Shown in pieces: positions 33,588-42,291 of a DNA stretch of 64,000 nt. A program made the translations under genes and the position numbers. Source of the stretch: Lachnospiraceae bacterium UBA935 (lineage in GTDB: Bacteria > Bacillota > Clostridia > Lachnospirales > Lachnospiraceae); the NCBI GenBank assembly GCA_002293525.1, contig DBDJ01000048.1:42651-106650 (forward strand), read 5' to 3'. Below the pieces are notes generated by a model. The model worked only from the letters and a program-made list of their open reading frames with translations. It searched no databases and was not told the DNA's origin. Position 1 is the stretch's first letter. The number at the start of each line of letters is the position of its first letter.

Positions 33588-35600
33588 TCATCGCTTCAAG
33601 ACCCTTGCCGCTTCCGTCCCTTCATCCCCATAGATAATCTGGGCCGCGGAATTGTACAGCATCTGCTTGTTGAGGGAAACGATCGCCTGCACCAGTTCCT
33701 CATCGCTGCCACTCATATAGACATAATTGCCTTCATAATTCTCCGGCAGGTTATTAATCGCCACAAGATGAATCTCCCGGTAAGGTTCCATGGCCTGCAG
33801 GGTTTTTAAGTGCATCATCGCATTGCGCGGATGATTGACTGCTCCGCCGATGATATAATATATCTCGGTATCCTCATCCAGCTTAGCCAGCTCTGTCTGA
33901 ATCCGGGCAACGATCCGCTGTCCCTGGTTCCAGTTAAGAAGCAGCCATTCACCGGTGGTCTGGAGACCGGATACCGCCCAATAGATACCGGCAGCACAGA
34001 TGCAAGCCAGAAATGTCGCTCTGGCCGCTTTAAGTCCCTTCGTATCATTTTTATAGACGCTCTTACCCTTCATGTTTTTCTTGACATTATTATTGACACT
34101 TTTGTTGATATTCTTGCCTTTATTGGCATTCTTCAAGGTAAGCTTCCCAGCCGCCTTGGCTTCTGCCTTACTGTCAGTCTTGTTATCCTCAGCTGTTTTT
34201 TCAGCCGCTTTCTGTGCTGACATCCGTTTAAGGAACAAGCTGCTGCCGGCCATCAGGATAAATCCCGCCGTACCGGCGACAAACATCCGTATGACCGCCT
34301 GAGTCGGATAAGCCAGATCAATAAAGAACCGATAGATGCCCACTGCGTGAAAATTATTCAGTGTCATTTCTGTTGCTCGCTGTATCTGTGTATATGACAC
34401 GATGGCGCAAAGAATATAAATAACCAGGCTGCCAATCATGACCCGCAAGCGGGCACGTTGCTCGATCAAGAGGCAAAAGCCAAATAAGATCAGCGGCCCG
34501 ATCGCAAAATCCGAATACCTGCTATAGAAAAAGTTATGGGCGGTGATGGTCGGACTGCTTTTATAAAAAGCCGAGATTGCCAGTTCCAGCAGATAGGCCG
34601 CCGTTCCGCCTAAAAACATCCAGTCCCGCAGGCTCCAGGCCGGCTGAGGCCGACGTAACAGACGTCCGATCAGGCTTTTCCCCGTATATCCGATCGTGAT
34701 GATGACCGGCGGTATAATCAGCAGAAAAGAAGCGGTTGCCTGGGCAAAACTTTTGGCAGCAAAACTGATAAACAAATCCCACAATTTACTTAGACTCGTT
34801 AACTCCTTCACCTTCGGGACATTCCCTGAATAATCATTGACACTGATAATCGCATTATTCGCATACCAGTTATCAATTGTATACTGCCGAAACCACGATG
34901 CCGCCAAGAACAGCACCACGATACAGAGAAGCCCTGCGAGAAAATGATGCCGGGGGTTTTTCTCTGCCAGTGACAGCAGATAAAAGAATATCATAAAGGC
35001 AACAACGGTAACCAATACGCCCAAGGCGCGGTTGTGAACGGTATAGATATAGACGGCCGCAATGGCCAGTAAGATCATGTCAATCAGCTTTTTCCTCTGT
35101 ATAATCCGACAGATCAAGGCCATGATAAGCCAGAACAGGCAGTACAGCGTGCATTCTCCCCAGCCGATATGCATCTGTACGATATTATTACTATATAGCG
35201 TAACCAGCAAAGCTGCCAACGCCAAAAGTTTTTTGTCTACTGTCGTGAAAACTTGGCTGGCCACCCAGTAGGCCAGGGCAAAACTGCCCATTACCAGTCC
35301 GGTATTGATAATAATGGCGATCTGATACATAACCGCTACCGGCAGCCCGGTCAGATACAGCGGAATCAATAATATCCCGTAGCCGTAGGAATAAAAACTG
35401 GTAGTGCTGAGGAGCTCGCTCCAGTCCAGACCGCTCATCTGAGCGCCCATTCCCCAATAAGCAAATTCATCGTCCAGAATACAGATGCCAAAATGCATGG
35501 AAAGCCGGTACAGCCCACACATCAATATCAGGAGCAAGCCTCCGAGAACAATCAGTCTTTCATATTTCCCTTGAATAAAATCTTTGTAAAATTGTGACAT
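33588..35600 (-). CDS. Large polytopic membrane protein with a Lys/Asn-rich cytoplasmic loop (GT-C-like)
   Basis: A 670-residue protein with about 12 hydrophobic segments in its first 460 residues. The first loop carries ILDDEFAYWGMG (about 40-51), an acidic pair placed as in GT-C glycosyltransferases, and MHIGWGECTLY. Next comes a hydrophilic insert of about 60 residues (roughly 460-520), rich in Lys, Asn and Ala, then one more membrane segment and a soluble C-terminal domain of about 120 residues with YYIIGGAVNHPRNAMMHLK. The fold suggests a mannosyl/arabinosyl-transferase-like enzyme using a lipid-linked sugar. I do not recognise the specific family. Its 5' leader consists of short tandem repeats. 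Confidence 0.6.
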   Translation of the reverse strand: MSQFYKDFIQGKYERLIVLGGLLLILMCGLYRLSMHFGICILDDEFAYWGMGAQMSGLDWSELLSTTSFYSYGYGILLIPLYLTGLPVAVMYQIAIIINTGLVMGSFALAYWVASQVFTTVDKKLLALAALLVTLYSNNIVQMHIGWGECTLYCLFWLIMALICRIIQRKKLIDMILLAIAAVYIYTVHNRALGVLVTVVAFMIFFYLLSLAEKNPRHHFLAGLLCIVVLFLAASWFRQYTIDNWYANNAIISVNDYSGNVPKVKELTSLSKLWDLFISFAAKSFAQATASFLLIIPPVIITIGYTGKSLIGRLLRRPQPAWSLRDWMFLGGTAAYLLELAISAFYKSSPTITAHNFFYSRYSDFAIGPLILFGFCLLIEQRARLRVMIGSLVIYILCAIVSYTQIQRATEMTLNNFHAVGIYRFFIDLAYPTQAVIRMFVAGTAGFILMAGSSLFLKRMSAQKAAEKTAEDNKTDSKAEAKAAGKLTLKNANKGKNINKSVNNNVKKNMKGKSVYKNDTKGLKAARATFLACICAAGIYWAVSGLQTTGEWLLLNWNQGQRIVARIQTELAKLDEDTEIYYIIGGAVNHPRNAMMHLKTLQAMEPYREIHLVAINNLPENYEGNYVYMSGSDEELVQAIVSLNKQMLYNSAAQIIYGDEGTEAARVLKR

Positions 35601-35603
35601 GTT

Positions 35604-35652
35604 TTTACTCTTTCTATTTTACTCTTTCTATATTTTACTCTTTCTATATTTG
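35604..35652. repeat. AT-rich tandem repeat in the leader of the 35600 gene
   Basis: Three copies of a 14-17 base unit (TTACTCTTTCTATAT and close forms) start at 35605, 35619 and 35635, ending just upstream of the ATG at 35600. Read leftward it gives AAAGAG repeats, which could serve as alternative weak ribosome sites. Confidence 0.6.
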
Positions 35653-35759
35653 TCTTTCTTACTTCCGACTCTTTCGATAATTAGTCTCGCTATTACTTAC
35701 TCTTACTCATGGCTAACTATCTGTAGATTTCTGATACTAATCTTTTATATGCTACGATA

Positions 35760-36692
35760 TTATGCCAGGTTTCTTTTTTGATAAAGCAGCTGTGCGAAGA
35801 ATGTCAAGAGTCCGGCTAATACGACACTGATCACGGCTCTGATCCAAAACACTCCGCCGCTCTCCGCGATAAAGGGATTGAGCCATGACAGCGGCGACAG
35901 CCAGCGGAGCTCATTGAGCCAGCCAAGGGCCGAAACGATCTCTTCGGCCGGTATCGTCAATGAAGTGTTTTCATTAAAATATGTTCCCAGCCAGCCGGTC
36001 AGGTCACGGATCTTATACAGATTCCCCACCAGCAAAGGTATTAATGTCAGCCAGTTGGCCAGACTCAGTTCGGCATAATCTGTCGCTGCTTTCTTCACGG
36101 CATAGAGATAGGATGCCGATATCAGCATCAGAATAACCAGACCGCCCAGGAAAAATGATTTTGTCATGGCTTCCAGTCCGATCAGTCGCTGTTCTGCATT
36201 GACGCTGCCGATTACTATCGTCAGCAACATAATCACATGCCACAAGAAGTACTCCAGACAAAAAGTCACCGCCAGCCAGATATATTTAAACAGCGACAGC
36301 TGCTTCCGGTTCACGAACTGATTGATCCATGCGTGGATGCTGCCGTTTCTTTCATCCCACCATATGGCCTGCACCGCTTGCCGGCATTTTGTCTTGGCTA
36401 AATACAGGTTAATCGACATAGCTGCGAATAAGATATAAAACAGGAAATTAGCAGACGCCCGCTGCGGCGGCAAGCCCAGAAAGGCATAAAATGCCTCCGG
36501 AAGGCCATAAATAGACGATACCAATTCGATAAAAAACGATTTTACAAGCTGGTAGCCGGTCAAAAGTAAAAGCGGGACTGCCGCAATCACGATTGCTTCC
36601 GTGATAAATTCCCGTTTCCACCGGCTCCATTCTATTTTAATCAGTGCCAGGTACATCGCTTGTTTTCTTCTCATAGTTATTTTGCTTCCCAT
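35760..36692 (-). CDS. ABC-2-type transporter permease
   Basis: A 310-residue membrane protein with about six hydrophobic segments and a basic N-terminus (LALIKIEWSRWKREF), as in ABC-2 exporter permeases. It overlaps the stop of the ATPase gene upstream by 16 bases, so the two proteins are made together. The ATG at 36692 and another at 36674 (MRRKQAMYL) are both possible. An intramembrane acidic or Lys-rich pattern that would tell drug, peptide or glycan export apart was not seen. With no Wzt-type C-terminal domain on the ATPase, polysaccharide export is unlikely; peptide or lipid efflux is more probable. Confidence 0.7.
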   Translation of the reverse strand: MGSKITMRRKQAMYLALIKIEWSRWKREFITEAIVIAAVPLLLLTGYQLVKSFFIELVSSIYGLPEAFYAFLGLPPQRASANFLFYILFAAMSINLYLAKTKCRQAVQAIWWDERNGSIHAWINQFVNRKQLSLFKYIWLAVTFCLEYFLWHVIMLLTIVIGSVNAEQRLIGLEAMTKSFFLGGLVILMLISASYLYAVKKAATDYAELSLANWLTLIPLLVGNLYKIRDLTGWLGTYFNENTSLTIPAEEIVSALGWLNELRWLSPLSWLNPFIAESGGVFWIRAVISVVLAGLLTFFAQLLYQKRNLA

Positions 36693-37543
36693 CTGGTAAA
36701 ATCCCGATCCAGTTCTTCTTCTAAAGTTGTATCTTCAACCCGGAAGTCACTGCCGCCGGCCCGCTGCAATATCAATGGCAACTTGGTTATATCTTCCATG
36801 TACAGGCAGATATTCTGATTTCCCCTCTCCTCACAGCCGTTCATCAATTTATTCAATACTTCCCGGTTGCCGCCCTCCATCGTGACCACTTTCCAGCGGT
36901 AGTCCGGTACCGGAACGGCAGCATATTGTTTGACCGTGCCTTCCTTCAGATAAGCATAATGACTGCCATAACCGCCGGCATCGGCGTATTTTTCCGTAAC
37001 CAGCACGATCGTCGTGCCGTCGTCATGCCGTTCTTTTAACACCCGAAGCAACTGATGCCAGCTTTTGTCGGTCAGAAAATTAGCCGGCTCATCCAAAATC
37101 AGCAGCCGCGGACGGGATGCCATAGCTGCGATCAGCTGCGCACCCTTATTCTCACCGTAGGTCATATTCAAAAACTTAACCTGGGGATCCACCTGAATCA
37201 TCTCGCACAGCTCGTCCTGCAGCACCTCGTCATATTCCGGCGTCACCGACTGCCACAGTGCAAAATAATCGGCGGCGGTGATATTCTCTAACACAACTTC
37301 ATCCGGAACATAACGCAGCCAGGACCGCTCCTGTGCCGTCAGCTGGCCTGCCGCTTTCCCGAACAGCGTTACGCTGCCCTGCTGCGGGCTCAACAGGCCG
37401 GTCAGGATATGCAGCAAGGTGGTCTTTCCCGCATCGTCAGCACCGAACAGGATCAAAAAGTCCCCTTCCTTCACCTCAAGTCCGACATCCTGCAGAACGG
37501 TCTCGTTGCCGTATGAAAATGACAGATCTGATATAGTAATCAT
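36677..37543 (-). CDS. ABC transporter ATP-binding protein with divergent motifs
   Basis: A 288-residue ATPase. Walker A is GADDAGKTT (34-42), with DDA where most have PNG or NGA. The signature is TYGEN (128-132) instead of LSGGQ. Walker B is LLILDEP (147-153), followed by ANFLTD, and the switch His appears lost: VLVTEKYAD is found where a TH pair is usual. It is therefore similar to regulatory or low-turnover ABC-2 ATPases. The C-terminal 80 residues (about 210-288) form an extra domain. It has its own promoter, with an inverted repeat on each side. Confidence 0.82.
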   Translation of the reverse strand: MITISDLSFSYGNETVLQDVGLEVKEGDFLILFGADDAGKTTLLHILTGLLSPQQGSVTLFGKAAGQLTAQERSWLRYVPDEVVLENITAADYFALWQSVTPEYDEVLQDELCEMIQVDPQVKFLNMTYGENKGAQLIAAMASRPRLLILDEPANFLTDKSWHQLLRVLKERHDDGTTIVLVTEKYADAGGYGSHYAYLKEGTVKQYAAVPVPDYRWKVVTMEGGNREVLNKLMNGCEERGNQNICLYMEDITKLPLILQRAGGSDFRVEDTTLEEELDRDFTRWEAK

Positions 37544-37573
37544 AGTATCCCTTTCCTTTATGACGACACCGTA

Positions 37574-37593
37574 AAGTATTTGAAGAAATACTT
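37574..37593. promoter_or_regulatory. Inverted repeat in the leader of the ABC operon
   Basis: AAGTATTT (37574-37581) and AAATACTT (37586-37593) form a perfect 8-bp inverted repeat with a four-base loop. It lies between the promoter and the ATPase start, so it could be an operator or a leader hairpin. Confidence 0.4.
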
Positions 37594-37614
37594 AAACTTG
37601 GATTCGTTATTCCT

Positions 37615-37643
37615 AGTATAACAAAAACATCGCTGCTATACAA
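37615..37643 (-). promoter_or_regulatory. Promoter of the ABC-2 exporter operon
   Basis: Minus strand TTGTAT (37643-37638), 17-base spacer, TATACT (37620-37615). The transcript start would lie about 65 bases before the ATPase ATG at 37543. Confidence 0.55.
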
Positions 37644-37648
37644 CCATT

Positions 37649-37665
37649 TGCAACTTCAAGTTGCA
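37649..37665. promoter_or_regulatory. Palindrome upstream of the ABC promoter, possible operator
   Basis: TGCAACTT and AAGTTGCA arranged 8-1-8 around a single C, directly upstream of the -35 box. GntR-family (YtrA-type) repressors often control small ABC-2 operons and bind such palindromes; no regulator gene is nearby. Confidence 0.4.
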
Positions 37666-37676
37666 TCTTTAAGGCA

Positions 37677-37704
37677 AAAGCAGCGGCCGCATGACCGCTG
37701 CTTT
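37677..37704. terminator. Rho-independent-type terminator after the secreted protein gene
   Basis: AAAGCAGCGG (37677-37686) pairs perfectly with CCGCTGCTTT (37695-37704) around an eight-base loop. Read leftward, the stem ends in TTTTGCC. It begins 38 bases past the stop of the 37742 gene and separates it from the ABC operon. Confidence 0.75.
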
Positions 37705-37741
37705 ATTATATAGTATTATCTGCCTGAAAATCTTTGCTGTA

Positions 37742-39361
37742 TTACGGTGCTGGCGTATATTCTACAGTAACTTTGCCAAGTCCGGTATCAGCTCCTTCTT
37801 TTGTTAAAACAATCGTGCTGTTGCCGGCAGCTACTCCGGTGATAACCAGTTTATGCCATCCCGCAGTCGTACCCCAATTACCTGGCAAGGTTAGGGTCAC
37901 TGACTTATTATTAGCAGATGCAGATGCCGCCGCACCACTACCTTGCTTCATGTTGACAGGATGAGTTTCCGACGGACTGCCAAAAGATCCGGTAATCGTG
38001 TAGTTGTCTTTATTGCCGCCAAACAGTTGGGGAACTGCATCACTAGCTGTTAATGTGATGCTTCCTAAGCTATTTAAGGTCACCGTTACGCGGGTTTCCT
38101 CTACCGGTTCTTCTTCTGCCGGTTCTTCTACCACTTCGCCGTAAGCGTTGGCAAATTTGTACGTCAATGATATGGTTGACCTGCCGTTACCGTTTTTGAT
38201 ATATTTTTCCCATGCTGCTTTTGCGGCATCGGTGGTATAGTTAGTATCACCTGCAAGCCAGAACTCGGCCTCGTCGTAGGTACCTAAAGCCGCCTCGTAC
38301 TGATACCAGTTAATACCGTACTTATCTCCTAAGTCGCCCTCGTATCCGACATAATGAATCGCGGAATCTTGTCCGGCGCCATCCAATTCAATGACGATAT
38401 TGGCTAATGCTTCTGTTGCGATTGCACTCGTAAGGCCAAAGGCCATGCCGGTCGTCTTATCTCCGTCAAGATTTAAGTACAGCATATCTGATGTGTTTGT
38501 AAATCCTGCGTCAGCACTAAAACGAATGTCGGCAATATTGCCCATCCTTGCTTCTACTGTAACGATTGTAGCGGTAGATGCCTTGTTAATAATTTTAAGT
38601 TTGTCAGATTCATCTTCCTTGCCAAGAACCGGAGCAACAACATCCAGCTGACTCAATGCCAAGGCATTAGTGCCAAGTGCCGTATAAACACCGCCGGTCT
38701 CCACATACATTTCTTCAGGACCCAGGATTACTGTATCGTTTTCATAATCATAGGAAGCATAGTCTTCAAATGCAACGATCGGTACGTAGGTTGAGGTATA
38801 AACCTTTCCGTCGTTTACACTGGCGCCGTTACGATTTTTCAAGGCAATACTGGTCGTATCGGTTTCGATGTCAAAATAACGTTCGATATTACTCGATGTG
38901 ATTTTAACGAATTCTCCGGGGCCAGACTGCGGGATGGTCAGACTCACTGGAGCCCAAACATAATATGTACCGGAAATCGTAGCGTTTAAGGTCTGGCTGT
39001 TAATCGTAACACTCGCATTAAAGGTTGTGAGAGAAGATTCAGCGAAAGATACGCTGTTCAGTGTTCCGTTCTTGGCGTCAAGGCCAAGTCCTACTGATTC
39101 CACCTTAAAGTTGATGGTTTCACCGTCTTCATAGCCGTCATAAACCGTCTTCATTGCTTCTTGGGGATCAAGCTCCATCTCAAAGGTAGATCTTGTTGCA
39201 ACAGGCAGGACCACGTTGCAATAACTGGGCGGTACTGAGTTGTCGAATTGAGCTACGTTATTGCCATCAACAGTTGCTTCTCCTGATGCCGCATTGACTG
39301 TGAGCGGCGACACTGCTAACACACCTACGATTAGCAGAGCAATCATTCTTTTAAACTTCAT
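37742..39361 (-). CDS. Secreted surface protein, unknown function
   Basis: A 539-residue exported protein. The signal peptide is KFKRMIALLIVGVLAVSPLTVNAAS, probably cut after NAA. The mature part is acidic and beta-rich, with YCNVVLPVATRSTFEMELDPQ near residue 50 and a KLKIINKASTATIVTVEARM stretch near 255, both similar in form to stretches in the 40606 protein. A short EEPAEEEPVEE linker (about 430) leads into a C-terminal beta domain of about 110 residues. No LPXTG, SLH or membrane anchor is seen. A longer frame starts at 39394, but GGAGG lies 6 bases before ATG 39361. Strong ribosome site and own terminator suggest high expression. Confidence 0.75.
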   Translation of the reverse strand: MKFKRMIALLIVGVLAVSPLTVNAASGEATVDGNNVAQFDNSVPPSYCNVVLPVATRSTFEMELDPQEAMKTVYDGYEDGETINFKVESVGLGLDAKNGTLNSVSFAESSLTTFNASVTINSQTLNATISGTYYVWAPVSLTIPQSGPGEFVKITSSNIERYFDIETDTTSIALKNRNGASVNDGKVYTSTYVPIVAFEDYASYDYENDTVILGPEEMYVETGGVYTALGTNALALSQLDVVAPVLGKEDESDKLKIINKASTATIVTVEARMGNIADIRFSADAGFTNTSDMLYLNLDGDKTTGMAFGLTSAIATEALANIVIELDGAGQDSAIHYVGYEGDLGDKYGINWYQYEAALGTYDEAEFWLAGDTNYTTDAAKAAWEKYIKNGNGRSTISLTYKFANAYGEVVEEPAEEEPVEETRVTVTLNSLGSITLTASDAVPQLFGGNKDNYTITGSFGSPSETHPVNMKQGSGAAASASANNKSVTLTLPGNWGTTAGWHKLVITGVAAGNSTIVLTKEGADTGLGKVTVEYTPAP

Positions 39362-39495
39362 TGTTAACCTCCTTGAAAATTTACAATATTCCAATTCATC
39401 CGTGAATTGTTTTTCAATAGTATCTTTTACTGCTGTTATTACTGTTTACTTACTGTTTTAACTCTTTGGTGCCTGTCCTGTCGCCGATTGAAAGG

Positions 39496-40047
39496 CTAGT
39501 TTGCTACGACAAGGGTAATACCTACTGATACTTCACTTACATCGCGCATGTTTTCATCCACCAGATAATAGGTCATGATTGCTTCATATGTTCCCGCTTC
39601 AAGTATCATGTCTAGCTTAATGTCTTCCAGGCGTCCGCCCACTTCGATATAGGGCGATTGATAAATCACATCACTCGGCGCCGATTCCAGTACTACGGTA
39701 AAATAAATCGTGTTTCTGTTGTTGACTACATTGTCCACAAAAGCGTCTTCTGATGCGGATAGCCCATCCTGGAAGTTCCATACAGTAGGCATAGACACTT
39801 CAAATGAACCAACAGGCGTATAATCTTTTTCTTCAAATTGAGCAACGATCTCTTCAACATTTTCCATTGTCACGACCTTGTTACTGGCTTCATCTTGCCT
39901 ATTCCTAAAAATCTGAAACAAGACCACAATGCCTAAGACCAAGATAATCACTCCTGCAATCATCACTACAAACTTGGTTGTAGAGTTCTTATTTTTGACA
40001 GGCGATATCTGACTGTTGATTCGCTCGTTTGCCTTTTCTTTAGACAT
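39496..40047 (-). CDS. Membrane-anchored extracytoplasmic protein, unknown function
   Basis: A 183-residue protein with a basic cytoplasmic N-terminus, one membrane helix (about 25-46, VVMIAGVIILVLGIVVLFQIF) and an acidic outside domain of about 135 residues. That domain has IYFTVVLES, YQSPYIEVGGRLEDIKLDMILEAGTYEAIMTYYLVDEN and ends in VSVGITLVV, a beta-sandwich-like pattern that I recall from uncharacterised Clostridial surface-protein clusters. AAGGAGG is 13 bases before the ATG, rather far. It is upstream of and co-directional with the secreted protein at 39361 (134-base gap) and divergent from the 40606 gene, so the three probably form one surface system. Confidence 0.7.
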   Translation of the reverse strand: MSKEKANERINSQISPVKNKNSTTKFVVMIAGVIILVLGIVVLFQIFRNRQDEASNKVVTMENVEEIVAQFEEKDYTPVGSFEVSMPTVWNFQDGLSASEDAFVDNVVNNRNTIYFTVVLESAPSDVIYQSPYIEVGGRLEDIKLDMILEAGTYEAIMTYYLVDENMRDVSEVSVGITLVVAN

Positions 40048-40605
40048 CCTTGATGATCTTCCTCCTTTCTGATTAAAATAAGTGTTTTCTGTCTCTGTCT
40101 GGATGTTTCTGCTTGGATATTAAGTGATACAAACATACCTGATGACCATGCCATGCGACTCTTACATCATATATCGGCAAATTATCGCATTACTTTAGTA
40201 CAAGTTTGCAATATTTTACAATGACCGTAGTTTTATGATAATTATAGTCATTGATATTGCATTATTGTACATATCTGCTGTGTCTATAATGGCACATTAT
40301 TACTGAAAAGTCAAGTATCCCTACGTATTCAGCTCTTTAACAGCCTAATTCGACACATTGTAATTTTCAAACACCACTTTTTTCTGTCTATTTAAAATTT
40401 TTGATCTTTAAAGGACAATTGACTGCTTAAAAACCGTCGTAGTCTTTAGGTATTTGTGATATAATAGATTTACATACAGCATCCATATAAAGATATCGTT
40501 CTGTTGGTACGATATATGAGATAGACAAAGTTAAGACACATATAATATGAAGCGATATAATCTGTAGCTGTACAAATAGCAGTACAAATATGCAAGGAGG
40601 GTTAC
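40048..40605. other. 558-base AT-rich divergent intergenic region
   Basis: It separates two surface-protein genes. On the plus strand an extended -10 (TG, one base, TATAAT at 40457-40465) lies about 140 bases before the 40606 start, and ATATCGT/ACGATAT (40493-40499 and 40509-40515) form a small hairpin in the would-be leader. TATAAT at 40285-40290 has no well-spaced -35. AAGGAGGG directly before 40606 is a very strong ribosome site. I found no coding frame, riboswitch consensus or RNA gene. Confidence 0.5.
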
Positions 40606-42267
40606 ATGCGTCTGAAAAGTAAACTAAGATATCATTCAATATTGCTTGTTCTGTCGCTGGTAACCAGTTTAACTGCACCGCTGTCTCTCGAAGTGAAAGG
40701 CAGCGAAACCAGCGCTCCCATGTCAACCATTCTTCCTACCAAACCAATTGCCACGGATGATCCCGGTGATTATCTGTCAACTATGCTTCCGGTCCAGCCT
40801 CTTACGGAAAACAATTCCCCGGAGGCCACGACAGCACCGACCCCATCTATGTCCCCGGTCATAATAGACCCAGATATGCCTACGGATAGCGGAACGCTGG
40901 CTGATCCGGGCCCGGCCGAGACGCCGGGCGAGCTGGATTCCGCCGATACCGGGACATTGGCCGGACTGGATCCTCTCGATACCGGGACACTGGCCGGGCT
41001 GGATCCTCTTGATACCGGGACACTGGCCGGACTGGATCCTCTCGGAACCGGGACACTGGCCGGGCTGGAAGCTTCGTCGCTTACCAAGACTTTAACCGAT
41101 GTGATTGCACGGGTGGTACTTCCTACCACGCTTGATTTTTATATTGATCCTATGGACTTGACCGGTAACGGCACGCTCTTTTCACCGGAATACGCCATTA
41201 TCAATCATAGTAATGTCGATATTGAGTTTTCAATTACCGGTCTGCATTATGTTTTTTCTGAAGATGGCCAGTTTCTGTCCTTTGCGGAACCTTTTGATAC
41301 TCGTCTTGAACGAGAAGAAAATGCCGTTTATATGTATCTCCGCCAAATCGATTCAACCCAGTTCCATTTTGCCGACAGCTCCCCGGCAAATACTGATAAA
41401 GATATCCAAAATTTCTTTCCCGATGCCGAAAATAGCGAAGCAAAAACCCAGGATTTCTACCTTGATACCGAAACGCAAGAATTTCTGGCCAGTGAAGAAA
41501 CGCAAGACTATTTGACCGCTACGATATCAAGCACCCTCAGTACCATAGCATCCGATAACATCGGACAAGCATCTGCTGTCCCCGATTATATAATTACCGA
41601 CAAAAATGACGGTGATCCGCTTACCTTTGTCCTAAAAGCATCCAATTATGATGAGGATGGTAACTTTGTATCATTAAATCAGGACAGCATCTTCCTTTTT
41701 ACCCTGATGGGAGAAGCCAGCTCAGGTACCAGTGAACCTTGGAAAACCGGAGACATGAAAATAAATATGGTCTTTAATTGGGAAACAATTGAGCCCGAAG
41801 TACCCGAAGAAGCAGAAGAACTGGAAGAACAAGAAGAATTAGAAGAACCAGAAGAACTTACCGAAGACGATTCTATGTCTGAGTTCTTAGAAGAAGCCTC
41901 TCCTGATCCATCCGGTTCACCCCTGCCTGACGGCAGCCCGGTTCCTTCCGGCTCGCCCCTGCCTGGCGGCAGCCCGGTTCCATCCGGTTCACCCCTGCCT
42001 GACGGCAGCCCGGTTCCTTCCGGCTCGCCCCTGCCTGACGGCAGCCCGGTTCCTTCCGGTTCACCCCTGCCTGAAAGCAGCCCGGTTCCTTCCGGTTCGC
42101 CCCTGCCAGAAAGCAGCCCGGTTCCTTCTGCTCCGCAGGCTACTGACAATCCGGTTCCAACGGCCATGCCCTCGCCCAGTGTGACTCCGGTTCCCACAGA
42201 AGAACCCCGACTTGCCGTCAATTTGGCGCCGGAGCAAACCTTGGCTCCGACAGAGTCGGATCCATAG
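40606..42267 (+). CDS. Secreted repeat-rich surface protein
   Basis: A 553-residue exported protein. Signal peptide KSKLRYHSILLVLSLVTSLTAPLSLEVKG at the N-terminus. A Thr/Pro-rich stretch precedes four 11-residue repeats (DTGTLAGLDPL type, about 114-157). The folded core (about 165-400) starts RVVLPTTLDFYIDPMDL and has YAIINHSNVDIEFSITGL, resembling the 37742 protein. After an acidic Glu-rich stretch come six 12-residue repeats of SGSPLPDGSPVP type (about 436-507) and a Pro/Thr tail. No cell-wall sorting signal or membrane anchor follows, so attachment may be non-covalent, or the Ser/Thr tail may be glycosylated by the surrounding locus. Confidence 0.78.
   Translation: MRLKSKLRYHSILLVLSLVTSLTAPLSLEVKGSETSAPMSTILPTKPIATDDPGDYLSTMLPVQPLTENNSPEATTAPTPSMSPVIIDPDMPTDSGTLADPGPAETPGELDSADTGTLAGLDPLDTGTLAGLDPLDTGTLAGLDPLGTGTLAGLEASSLTKTLTDVIARVVLPTTLDFYIDPMDLTGNGTLFSPEYAIINHSNVDIEFSITGLHYVFSEDGQFLSFAEPFDTRLEREENAVYMYLRQIDSTQFHFADSSPANTDKDIQNFFPDAENSEAKTQDFYLDTETQEFLASEETQDYLTATISSTLSTIASDNIGQASAVPDYIITDKNDGDPLTFVLKASNYDEDGNFVSLNQDSIFLFTLMGEASSGTSEPWKTGDMKINMVFNWETIEPEVPEEAEELEEQEELEEPEELTEDDSMSEFLEEASPDPSGSPLPDGSPVPSGSPLPGGSPVPSGSPLPDGSPVPSGSPLPDGSPVPSGSPLPESSPVPSGSPLPESSPVPSAPQATDNPVPTAMPSPSVTPVPTEEPRLAVNLAPEQTLAPTESDP
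40945..41076 (+). repeat. Minisatellite, 4 x 33 bp, in frame
   Basis: Units start at 40945, 40978, 41011 and 41044, each encoding a variant of DTGTLAGLDPL. The last copy diverges (GTGTLAGLEAS). The unit is a multiple of three, so copy-number change would lengthen the protein without a frameshift. Confidence 0.9.
41911..42126 (+). repeat. Minisatellite, 6 x 36 bp, in frame
   Basis: Units begin at 41911, 41947, 41983, 42019, 42055 and 42091 and encode SGSPLPxxSPVP. Several units are almost identical, indicating recent expansion or conversion. A partial unit follows. Confidence 0.9.
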
Positions 42268-42291
42268 CAAAGACCACATATTATACTACAA

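Noticed and set aside
40048..40605. Riboswitch (c-di-GMP or similar) in the long divergent spacer
   Set aside because: No conserved core sequence was found, only a small hairpin; the region is simply AT-rich.
41911..42126. Regular 36-bp repeats resembling a CRISPR array
   Set aside because: Units are contiguous with no unique spacers, lie in frame inside a signal-peptide protein, and no cas gene is near.
40606..42267. LPXTG-anchored wall protein
   Set aside because: The C-terminus ends in a Pro/Thr tail with no sorting motif, hydrophobic segment or basic tail.
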